A stretch of DNA of 64,000 bases, taken from positions 191,024 to 255,023 of the forward strand of contig JAKJXP020000035.1 in assembly GCA_022225965.2 (NCBI GenBank), written 5' to 3'. Position numbers and translations under genes: made by a program. The notes beneath the pieces were generated by a model, which saw only the letters and a program-made list of their open reading frames with translations, searched no databases and was not told the origin of the DNA. This document shows, in pieces, positions 33,074-44,131 of the stretch (position 1 is its first letter; the number at the start of each line of letters is the position of its first letter). This DNA is from Diatrype stigma (Eukaryota > Ascomycota > Sordariomycetes > Xylariales > Diatrypaceae).

Positions 33074-35476
33074 AATCGCTGAAATCGCCGCTATTGATAT
33101 CCAACATATCCCTGACGTCGTTATGAGTCTTACTTCCACGTCCTTCTTTTATACCCGGCCCCTCATCTTGACAGCAGGATTCTATCGCATGAGCGTAGTA
33201 ACACCATTTCGACACGGGGCGGACATCAGTAGCCAGCCAATGTCCCTTAATCTGTCACCGCTTGGTCAGCTGGGCGGGATAATCCTTTTTATATATATTC
33301 ATACGCCGGCACATACCCGAGCCCGCGTTTCTTTACTATCTTCCCGTTGTGTTTTCTGCATTGCACGGGCGCAATCTTTTTTCGTTTCGACTGATAATCC
33401 AATGTTTGGCTGGACTTGTATACAATGCTAGGCATATTCGCACGACCCCACTGGCTTTGGTCTAATTTATTCTTTGACTTCGTTTCTTGCTCATTCGTCC
33501 ACCTATCTATCGTATTCGCATTCCCCTCCACTATACGTATTATACACATTCTTTTACATGATACCATACCATATTACCTCGTCCTGGTTGCGATCGCGGA
33601 AGGGGGGGCGAAGTCGACAACGACAAGCAAAATAATCACACTTGGTGGTTTTCTTACGTCGGCTAATGGGGGAGTTTTTTTATTGGACTTTGGTCGATAA
33701 AAGGGAGGACGAAGAAATGATTTCAGGTGCTGGTGGAAGGAAGGTTGTTGTTTGGGGGTGAAGTGAGAAGTCGAGGGGAGAGAGGAAAGCGAAAAGGGGG
33801 CGAGGCAGAAGAGGGCCTGGAGATGGAGATGGAGGTGCAGTCTGGACGTGGCTTCTGGTTGTTCGCCAGTGTATATAGGAGAGTGATACCCTCATCGTAG
33901 GAAACTAGTATTATGGTACGTCTACGTCATGCCGCCGCTGATGCGGAAGGAAAAGCGTCCTCGAATTCATGAGATATCTGTCTCGGGTTTTATCCGTCAT
34001 GTGTATTCATTCATTCAGTGCCTTCGTGACACTATACTCCTTGTGAAAATCAAATACCCGACTAACAGGTACACCTTCGACATGTTCCCTGCTTCGGATT
34101 TAGGCTTGTGACGTTCCTCAATGGAGGCAAAAGGGGTCAAAAGAGAAGCACCCTCGGAACCCAAGTAAGTCTAGTAATGAGTTAGAAACTCCAAAATGGG
34201 GTTTTAGGCGTTTACGTACCCTATAATCAAGTCACACCTACTAAGACTGACGTCAGCCAGGCTCCTTGAATAATCATCTGTACAGTCGACTCACCCACCG
34301 GAGCACATACGTGTAATTTGTGAGTGTCAACCAACATGGAAAGTTGGGATTGGTTTTCCTGAGAGTATAGGCTATTCATCTGTATTATCTAATATCTACG
34401 TAACCATGTACTTCACCATAAGCTAAACTACAAGGCCGGCAGTTCCTACATAAAGAAGAGAGGGCCCATTTGAAAAAAATGAGAAAGAAAATGCTATCGA
34501 GTAGCTTGCTGGCTGGTCTTGAAGACCTCTGGTCTGGTCTGATCTTACAAGGCTGCTTGATCGGTAGGTAACTTGCTTCGACCAAAGCTGTCCAGATCCG
34601 TTTGACTTGGTCAACCACACAAGGAGGTGGGTGCATATGTAGCCGGCCGGCCAGCTCAACTACAGAGGTTGATTTGAAGCAACAGCCTCTGAAGAGTCAT
34701 GGCAGGGCGAATTCATCAAGGATATGAAGGTATCGATTTCATCAAACTGTTCGTGGGTGTGCTTGGATATGCCGGAGACACAATTTCTAGACCCCCTAGA
34801 CTACTGGATAAATTAACCATCATCCACCACCCACCGGCCTAGTCCTTGCCCCCACCCCCCCTACTGCCTTGCCTATCTTAAACCACCGCCTCCTCTATCC
34901 ATCCAGATACACAACACGTTCCCAACAGAACCAGGACCAGAATCACAACCCCGGGCACAAAAGTAAACCAGACTCAAAGGCGGGCACAATTTGTACAAAA
35001 AGGAAAAGGAAAAGAAAAACGGTATGATTTGAGGATGCTCATGATGATGAAACAATCTGTGAGTACCGTAAGCGATGTAACGACGTTAGTGCCAGCCTCG
35101 AGTCGAACGGGGCCGAAGCGGACAGAACTGAAGAAGTGATGTGAATGAATTTTGGATATCCCTGATCAAGCAGTCCATCCATCCCATCCGTGCTCTATTC
35201 ATCCATTCCCGCCCGGAACTCCAACCGATCAGCCCATAAAACCGGGCTCTCAACCACCTTGGTAGGTCGACGGCATAAGGAAACGACATCGTTACAAGCC
35301 ACGCGCGAAAAAACCAATACAGACAGTTAAATAGACAGATGGATGGATGAAACAACAAACGAGCATACGCCGAGAAAGTTCGTTCATTCCATTAACCGAC
35401 CGACCGACCGACCGAATGACCAGTCGGTGTGACCATAATAACAACAGTAACAATAACATAGATAGAAGGAACCTAA
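33074..35476. other. Convergent spacer between the beta-propeller-like gene and SRC1
   Basis: 2.4 kb with no supportable gene. It contains GA-rich and CT-rich low-complexity stretches, a (CCGA)5 run at 35395-35414 and short frames without recognisable products. It probably consists of 3' flanks plus non-coding filler. Confidence 0.6.
35395..35414. repeat. (CCGA)n short tandem repeat
   Basis: Five consecutive ACCG/CCGA units downstream of SRC1. Non-coding. Confidence 0.9.
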
Positions 35477-37770
35477 CTAATAGATAGGTCTCGGCTCATC
35501 CCACTTATTATGGAGCTTAGACTTGTTGTTGACGCCATTCTCCTCCCCTGCGGGAACCTCCCGCCTCAACGCCGAAGCCCCGCTCCTCCGCTTCCACGCG
35601 CCAGCGTCATCGACGGCCGTCGGACCGATCCACTCCCAGGCCCTGCCGACCTCGCCGCTGCGGCCCTCGCGCTGGCCGGTGCGGACGTTGCTGTTCTGCT
35701 CGACGACGCGGCGGACGCGCTGCCAGATCCTCTCGCGCTCGCGCAGCGAGTGGACCGAGCGCAGGACGTCGTCGCGCAGGTTCGGGAGGAACAGCCACGG
35801 GTCGTCGCCGTCGTCGCCGTCGCCGTCGCCGCCGTGCCCGTGCCCGTGCAGCTGCTTCTGGCTCGCGAGCCGCTCGAGCACGAGGTCGACGAGCGCCGGC
35901 ACCTGGGCGGCCGCGGCGCGGTTGGACCGGATGCGGCGCCGCGCCCAGAGGATCGTCGCCAGGAGGCCGATCACAGCGCTAATTTGGAGGCGATATCGCG
36001 CCAGTCCGAGGCGGACCGAGCGTCGGACCGCGCAGGCGAGTGGAAGGCGAGCGAGAGAGGTGGACGAGAGGTAGGTGTCTGGAACGGAGGTGGGATCGGT
36101 ATTTCTAAGGTGGCGGTGGGTGTGCTGGTTAGTTTTTGGAGGTCAGATATTTTTACTTGATGAGATGAGACGGGGGAGCTCCTGTAGGGCGTCCACGACA
36201 TGCATGGAGTGACACATAATTTGTACGCAAACAATAGGAGTGGGTGAACGACTTACTTAGACACCTGAACCTCAACCTCTTCCCTAGCTTGGATCTCGCC
36301 TAGAGCAGAACCCCAGAGGTCTTCGAACTCCTGGTTACTCATCTTCTTGCTTCTCTTCTGGTTGATGATTCCCTTTAGCTCCCGCTGTTCGATCGCTGGC
36401 GTTTCTAGTCTCGCACCCTCCTCTGTCACGGGCTCACCGCACTCATACTTTGCAGTTCGCTCTCGCAACTCTTCGACTGCTCTGTCTGCCACGGCTTGGA
36501 CACGTCGCACCTTCTCACCATCCGGTTCGCAAGTCGGTGGTAGGGGAACTATTCCGCCAAGCGAAAAGGGGTGAGGTTTTAGGATGTAGTCCTGTTCGCA
36601 GCGAACCGAGTAGTCCGAGTAGCAATACGCATGGAGAGGGCAAGGATCGCACTGGGGCTCAACCGCTTCTATGAATGATTCGGGCACCGTGATTTCAGCA
36701 GGAAGAATTGAATGAGCCCACTCTGGCACTGGAATTTCGTTAGGAATGGAGCTAGTCGTCTTTCCCACGCCGCAGTAAGCAACGGCGATCTTTTCCTGAC
36801 GGTACCAGCCGGCGTAGACGGCAAGTATTGTAACGAGGAAGACGGATAACGGTGTGCTCCAATTTGAGCTGCCGGATTTGGCGGGATGTCGAGATCGCAC
36901 AACGGCAGCCGCATTGTCATAGGCTTCATCGGCGGCCAGTTCCAGCTGCTCTTCTGGTGTGAATTCTTCTCCTGCCTCTACGACAAAGGACTCTGGTTCT
37001 TTCTTGATTGTACTGTTCTCAGGCGTCTCGAACACTTTAGGGGGAGCGGGAGGAGCAGCGAAGCCGTCCGTGCGACGTCGTCCAGTGTTGCTAGGTGTCA
37101 TAGTCGACCTCCTTCGATCGACTGAGGGTCGCTCCGGAGCCGGTGGTGAGCTACCACTCTGAAACGGGTTATCACTCGTGAAAGCGCCCGAGGTGCGCCT
37201 GAAGAAACCATCATTCGAGTCCTCAAGTTTGATCTGAGGGGGCGCCTCTGATCGTTGTGCCCTCCTCAATGAAGTGGCAGCGCCGACATCAGGGCCCGTA
37301 TCAGTATCAGAAGCCTGCTGCACTGGACGACTCGATGCTCGTGGTTTTCGCTTCGATGGGCTGGCCACGGGAGGCGGGAGGGGCTGGACATATTCAGGCT
37401 CAGGCTCTTCCGACTTAATCCTCGTAGAAGCTTTTCTTGGAGATCTCGATCGTCGCGTGCTGGCGGCCCGGGGTGGCGGCGGTGGCGGGAGATCATCGCG
37501 GTCGTCGAAGGGGTTGCTGCCGCTGGTGTCCTGGGAACTTTCGACATCGAAGATACCCTTACTTGAACGCTTTGCGCGCGCGCGAGCAGTCAGGATCCTT
37601 TTGGATTGCGGCACGAGCTGTTCGTTGAATATTTCGACCAGCTGACTCTTCTTGGCGCTAGATGTATATGGTATGTTGTGGGCAACCAGGATGGACCGCA
37701 AACGAGGAACGGTAAGCGACTTGGGCTCGAACCCGGGCTGGAGGTAGTCAAGACTCTCCGTGTCAGACAT
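35477..37770 (-). CDS. SRC1: Inner nuclear membrane LEM/HeH protein Src1/Heh1 (MAN1 family)
   Basis: Inner nuclear membrane protein tethering chromatin and taking part in pore quality control; 713 aa. Two exons, 37770..36257 and 36104..35477. The intron (GTAAGT donor, CCTTAG acceptor, 152 bp) restores EVEVQVSKNTDPTSV and then RLPLACAVRRSVRLGLARYR, conserved in the family. The N-terminal HeH/LEM motif covers about residues 7-55 (LTVPRLRSILVAHNIPYTSS), followed by a basic disordered linker with RSRSPRKAS. Transmembrane helix 1 is around SVFLVTILAVYAGWY; the lumenal Man1-Src1 domain has paired cysteines (CDPCPLHAYCYSDYSVRC). Transmembrane helix 2 is ISAVIGLLATILW, and a C-terminal winged-helix-like region ends in RAWEWIGP. 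Open frame continues upstream of this ATG but contains no further ATG. Confidence 0.92.
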
Positions 37771-38881
37771 GGTGGGCGGATATTGGTAAGCAACGAAATG
37801 AAGTAGCGATATCAATACCAGTAACGCGACCGTGTAAATATTGATCTTCTTCAAAGCGCGACCAGGAAATAGGAAATCTCTGTAGCTCTTTGTCCCGGCC
37901 TTCGGTGATAGCCGCCTCGGGAGGCGGGTGATATGAGCGCAAGGAACAGTCCTACTGGTGTCTTGGAAGGCCGATCTGGTGACGTCAATAGTATGAGGGA
38001 GCACCCAAGGTTGAAAGCGGTGACACCCAAAGTCGACTCCTAAGGTTGGAAACCTAAATTCGTTCAAGGCGCGGCTACCTGCCGTACAGCTACCAACCTT
38101 GAAGGCTTCGGAAAGAAAAAGAGAGAGAGCTGGAGATCGCGGGCGATGCACGTCAACAGGCTGACAGGGTATCAACAGGCGGGGCAGGTCTCTCTCCGGT
38201 TCTGTTGATGAAAGTGGGAAATGGGAAATGGGAAATGGGGGATAGAGATTTTGATGTTGTGGTTGTCTGAGAAACGGGCTTAGTTAAACTACATACAAAC
38301 TGGACTAATAAGTGATTGATGAATGGATTGATATGGCAAAAGGCGGGTCACGACACCCAGGCGTGCCAGGTGCGAATGTGGGTCCTACCTATTGGAGTCT
38401 GAAACTACGACGTAGCAGCCTGGAAAGTGGGAACCTTTCCAAAGTGGCAACTTATCAACGTTGCCTGAAATGTCATGTGGCGCATAAGAAACCCAGCTAT
38501 GTATATGTGGCTGTGCAGCTCTATACTACCCAGGTACTTCATACCTGCTTCTTATTGGGTACCTAACAATATACTGGCAATACATACTAGGTACCTAGTT
38601 ACATAGCAGGCAGGTAGGCATGTAATATGTAATACCTCGTGATATATTCGTTATTCTGAGCTTCGTTGCTCTTGGGTTCTAGTCTAGCGTTATACATATA
38701 CGGTATATATCTGAGGGCGTGCACAACCTGCCACATATCGCCTATGACGTTTCGCGTCTATGAAAAGAGCAATCGAAAGCAATCGAAAGCAGTATAATAC
38801 AATATATGGATCCCCGATCAGTGCTGAACCAATTATCATGCCTCTACACTCTTGTAGCTCAACCCATCATCTCATCCTATG
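37771..38881. other. Spacer between SRC1 and nuc-1
   Basis: Contains the SRC1 promoter and the nuc-1 3' flank. Three GGGAAAT units lie at about 38216-38236 and GGTACC palindromes at about 38560 and 38591. The frame upstream of SRC1 could encode a hydrophobic helix but lacks a start codon. Confidence 0.55.
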
Positions 38882-41001
38882 TCAGCTTGACATCCTCTCC
38901 GAGAGCTTTTTCTCGGCTGCTTCCGCCCTCTTATTCGCCTCGGCGATCTCTTGTCGCAACTGCTTGATGTACACGATGGCTGATTCCACAGTACTAGCCT
39001 TGCTGTTTGGACCATTAGCCTGTTTCCCTTCCTTGTCCTTTTTGTTGTCCCCAGGACTACTATCGTCATTATCACCCATCTCTTTGGTAACGCTCTTAGG
39101 CAGCAATATTGCTATTTCCTGAAGCGCCGAGTTGATCCGATTTCGTCGGCCTTGTTCCGCAATCTTGTGCGACGTCCGCTTTGACGTTAAGTTGGTCGAC
39201 AGCTCGCTTGGATAAGTCACGCCGGGCACCGTGTTTCCTTCTAGTATCCTCTGATAGTTCGACTTAGAGGCTAGCAGTTGCGACGCAGTATCTTCCGCCG
39301 ACATCCCTGGCGTTCCCGGTAACAACGGCTTGATATTGGGCGATATCTTCGGCCGTAACGCCGGCGAAACATGGACTGAGCTGACACTGGGTCTCTTCTT
39401 GCTGCTTCTGGGCCCGATAAGTGGCGTCTTTCTGAGGTTCGGCGTGGCAGTCGGCGTCGAAGACTTGGGTGTTAACTGAGGGCTCGGATCTGCTGATGTT
39501 GACTGTACTGGTTTGGGAAAAACAGGCGACGGAAGAGTCTGGAACGCGGAACCAGTCGTTTCCGTTCCAGATGATGGTTGACGGGGATCTGGCGTGTCGA
39601 GGGATGGCAGTTGTGGTTTGGAGAAATGTACGGATTCGGGCAACTCAAAGCTTTCTATCTGCTCCGAAGTGACTGGGTCAGGATTGTTCGGGTCCGCTGA
39701 CTTGCTCTTCGGTGATATCTTGAACAGCGAGGCCGGGGTGGCGGGGGAAGGTTTCCCGTTCACAGGCAACACGGACGGCAACGTTGGTAATGGACCACTG
39801 GCCTGCGCCTGGATATAAGGAGATTGCCGTGCCGAGCGAGGCTGTGGGATTGGTGGAGGTGGCATGTCTGACAGTGCTTCAGGCGAAACGGAGGCGTTCT
39901 CCGACTCTTCTGTTGAGACTGCTGACACTGACGTTGGTTTTGAGGGTCGATCGATACTCTCAGCTACGGATTCTGCTAGTTCGCCTAGAACTTGGGCAGT
40001 CATAGCAGGAGTCGAACCAGTCTTCCTCCGTTGAGGCTTGGCGATAGGCGACTGTCGAATGTTTGTTTTCCTTGGCCGGGTTACATTACTCTTTCGCGCC
40101 TTTTTCGACAGATCCCCCGAGCTGGTCGGCGCCGGGGGGGATTCAATGTCCATATCAATAGGCGAGTTTGTCGCCTGGGTTGAATGCCTACCATCGAAGG
40201 AAGAGAGCGGGTCATTCTGTGCGTGTAACGCCGGTGATGTCAAGGGAGAGAAGTATGCGCCCGGCATAGTATACTGGGCATCGACCGGAAAGTGCGAGTC
40301 CAGGGGAGTAACGGCAGGAGAAACCAGCGGCGTAAACGACATCTGCCAGGAAGGTTAGCCGGTGGAGGTGATGGGGGAGAAGGCGGTCAACTTGCATCTT
40401 GCTGCTCCTTTAGCCGTTGGTACCCTTCGAAAATTCCCGAACCAGGCGCCTGGTCCGGTTGCGCGTAGAACTGGTTGGCAGCTTGCATCTCAAGACTCTG
40501 CGGGGTGGGAGGAACCATGTTTCGCCGCTGCTGCTGGGCAAAGTATGCAGCTTGTTGCTCTTGAAACCGGCGCTGCTGTTCTTCGAGTCTCCGTTGCTCC
40601 TGCTGTAGCCTTTGAAATTGCAAGTGCTGGATTTGCGCATCGATATCTGAAATCGCATCGTTGGCGCTCCGCTGAGGAGGCATGATCTGGGTGGGGATGG
40701 TTGAATGGCTCGGAGCAGACGTCATTGCAGCGAGTGAATTCTGCATGTCCAAGTCGCTCCTCGAAACCATCGGGGCATGATCGGTGCCCTCCATCGGAGT
40801 ATCGACGGTATCGCGATGGGTGTGATGGGCATGATGCATTATAGGCGCGTTATTGCCAGCATTAAGATCGTGAAATTCGAAATGAAACCCATCGCCTAGG
40901 TTAGACATTCCGCCTATATCAAGAAACTGGAAATCATCATCGCCCGGCGGCGGCAGGCTGTGACCCTGTCCATTCCAGGCATTCGGATCCATCATGGCCA
41001 T
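38882..41001 (-). CDS. nuc-1: bHLH regulator of phosphate acquisition NUC-1 (Pho4/PalcA type)
   Basis: Transcriptional activator of phosphate-starvation genes, 688 aa. Exons 41001..40396 and 40342..38882 are joined by a 53-bp intron that needs a non-canonical GC donor (GAT/GCAAGT) with a GCTAAC branch site and a GGCAG acceptor. The joined protein reads EQQD then MSFTPLVSPAVTPL in frame, as expected of the family. The N-terminus has MDPNAWNGQGHSLPP and an acidic/hydrophobic FQFLDIGG segment, then a Gln-rich coiled coil. The C-terminus carries a bHLH at about 588-668: basic region KRTSHKIAEQGRRNRI, helix 1 NSALQEIAILLP, an extended acidic loop and helix 2 STVESAIVYIKQLRQEIAEA. The H/E/R pattern of the basic region predicts CACGTG/K binding. 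The start is the first ATG of MAMMDPN; the ATG two codons downstream is an alternative. Confidence 0.88.
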
Positions 41002-44000
41002 ATTCTTATATGACAACTAAAAGATTTCCTGCGAATGAGCCATATACATATACACACCACTGCAGCTATTCCTACTCGCTGATCGGAGTATCGACGATTT
41101 TCTTGAGGCGTTTTCTTGCAGCTGATCTGAGGTTGGTTGCTACAACCAGCATAGCCACGAGAAACTGGACGGGTAGTGGTAGTATCGTTGTCGATGGACG
41201 CACACTTTTTGTTGCTTTCCTACGTCTTGCACCTAGGCCAAGTTACAGCTCGGGTGTCGGTTATTGCATCTCATGAGTTGCTGAACTCGGAGAAGGGCGA
41301 TGAAACTTGTCGCAGATATTATGGCGCAGATACTATGATTCGCGCAGAGTCTGATCAAGTCAGCTGTGTCAGCTGGAAGTTTCGATGAGCAAAGAATGGA
41401 TTGGGAGTATATCAAGTCCCGATCCAAGCAGACACTCCAGGAAATGGTTAGCCGCCTGAGGAATACCTCATAGTCGTGGATTCACGCGAGTGCGAATGAA
41501 AGAGGGTGTAACAATAAAAGAGATGAGGGTAGGCAGGCAGGCTAGTTAGTAGCTAAAAAGGCCAGTAGCGTTGCCTTTACCGAGCCTGCAAGAGCTCAGC
41601 GGGTTCAAGGTTGGTCTATGACTAAAATACAGACGAAACGGGCTTTGTAGGTACCTGCCTAGGTACAATGGAAGAGCTCCAATGGAAATGCACATGCAGG
41701 CGGCCTTAACGAACCATCGGGTGGCAGGCTGGGCTGGCTGGCAGCTGACCCCGCCGCCGAAGTCTGGAAGGGAAGAGGAAGGTACCAAGAAGTAGGAGGG
41801 GCACCAGACACTGGCGGACGGGCGGACTGGCGGACTGGAGACATTGGCACATTGGCACATTGGATCGGAGGCTTGAGAGAGACATCGGGGAAATGGTGGG
41901 GGTCGCAGGGAATAGGAAGCTTTGACCAACAAACACCCCACTGGTCGGCAAGAATGGACGATCTCGGTTTAGGGCTCTGGCTGGGGCCCTGGGCCCTGGA
42001 GGCTAACAGATGATATGGAGATCATGATATGCGTGGGGTCGTAGACGACTCGAACCTAGTGCAGGTGGGCTGCGACCGGCCTAGGCTTTACAATAGATAC
42101 TCAGATACGACTCTCAGATACCCTGGTAGTTTGGCTTGGGTGGCTTGTCATGGGCCGTGGGCAGGCGGTCATCCACACTGGCTGACTGGACGTACTCCCT
42201 GTAGGTCCTCGGTTGGTATATGCATCTGGTTTATAACTACATTGGAACTGAATTGGTTTGGTTGGGTATAAAACTGATCACCATCATCGTTGGCCTTACG
42301 TAGTAACATCCACCTCAAGTCTTTAGGCTGAAGTCTTCTTTGGCTGACTGGCTGGAGAAAGGGTTCATAGGGTGACGCCCTCAACTATCCTATAAGCAGG
42401 AAGAGATAGTCCATATGAGGCGCCGTGATAGTATATGCGAGAATGTAAGGGATGATAACTACTATGTGACTAAGTAGGCAAGCATTGCTTTGGCTCTTAC
42501 AAGATCCAAGAGTTTACTCAAGTGTGAACGCAGGGGTGTTCCTTCGTCTCTGTGGATCAAGTCAGGAAGTTGCTACGGCACAACCCCATCCAAGACCATG
42601 ATCTAGTGAAGATTTTTCCCCTTTCTTCCCCTGACTATATGCCATCTATAACCGAAAATGACAGTGCAAGTGGCTTGAGGCTCAGCCTTGTTCGAGAACC
42701 ATCAGACGGCCTAATCGAACTAATTACACCGTGAGGTTAGCCCATCGCCCGGTTGTGGCGCCAGTACGCAGTTAGCTGCATGACTTCGCAGGCCGTCGGT
42801 TCCCGGTTGGACGTTGCGGGTTTCATTACTACCGCGTAGCATGTATTGTTGGATTCATATTAGACGTCGGACCTTGCCTAAAAATCCACTTGCATTCATG
42901 GTTTGAATGCGAGGGAGGTATTTGGGTAGCGATAATCCAATATCAAGCGTGGTTTGGAATCATGCTTATTGGGTCTTCTTGCGCCAGCGTGGTGGTAGAT
43001 ACGAGTCGATCATCGCCCCTGATAAGGCTTGTAGGTATACATGTGTGGTGTTATCAACAAACGTCTACCCGAACTGTAGAAACTGACAGCTAGTTAACAT
43101 ATATGCTAGGTAGTTATCGCTAGATCTTGTTGGTGACTGACTCGACCCTCCGAACTATTCGCCGGGGAAAGACGGGGTGAGCGGGCCCCCTTCCCCTCCC
43201 ACAATGGTTTCTCCTGTCTCTAGCCAAGATTGTATTTCCTCTACGGTATAGCTGAGAAGGAAAGAGAAAAAGAGAGGTTTCGCTACTCGTAAGAACTGTT
43301 TATGATAGGAACCTATTTGTGTTATGATAATAACGTAGGGAGAATAACGCGGATGTTGTTACCTTATGACAGGTGATGCGTGGGGGATCCTAAATGAGAT
43401 ATCCCGAGCTTATAAGATACTACATAGTAGGTAGTATATAATCGTTGTCTAACAAAACGCGCTTGAAACTCGAACGCCGCCGGCTGCTCCCATCCTCACG
43501 CTTATGACCGGTACTACTGTTGCCGCCTTTATACACCAGCACCGTAGTTCCAGACACCAAGATATCTAATATCTACTAGCTGGATGGCCTTATTTGGGGC
43601 CTGGGCACACGGAAAGCGTGTGTTAGACCGATAGCCGGTCCCCTCACTCAAGATTACAGAACCGACGCTATCAAACCGGCTTTGCGGCCTAGCTCGACGT
43701 CACGCGAGCAATGATCGGGGGTCTCTATGTTATCGGGTGTGTCAAGCCCGACACATCCTGTTACTCTTCGACGAGCTAGAAGAGGATATCTTCACAATTC
43801 CAACTGTAGACTCGGCAGCGTTTGTATCTACCAGAACAACCAACGGGTCTCAATACAAATATCAAGCGTTGGACGGAAAGCCTCGCCAATGCATAGTTCC
43901 GCCCCCTATCCAAACTTCTTGCCTATGTCATACCATCTAACCAAGCTGTTAATCGGATAGTTACAGACTCGGACGACGTGTGAACGCCAACGCAACCCCT

Positions 44001-44131
44001 ATTTGAAAAAGAAAGCACCCAACTCCTGGAACCCCAAACCCCTGTGCAATCAACTTGCTGCTTCGCTTGCAAACCTTGGGCAGAGTACAGTACAGAACCG
44101 CATAGTCATACATGGAGACGCATAAGTCTAG
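41002..44131. other. 3.1-kb spacer between nuc-1 and the sugar transporter gene
   Basis: No gene can be supported. About 43730-43940 has a frame with coding-like composition (acidic LFDELEEDIFTIPTVDS), but no start, end or family is recognisable; it may be a decayed fragment. GGTACC/CCTAGG palindromes lie near 41650. Hairpin-prone GC-rich sequence near 42730-42830 does not fold as a tRNA. Confidence 0.55.

Noticed and set aside
37771..38175. In-frame upstream extension of SRC1 with a hydrophobic helix
   Set aside because: It contains no ATG, and family members begin at the chosen Met with the HeH motif shortly after.
42720..42830. tRNA-like GGTT/CGGTTCCCGG sequence
   Set aside because: No acceptor stem or anticodon arm could be folded.
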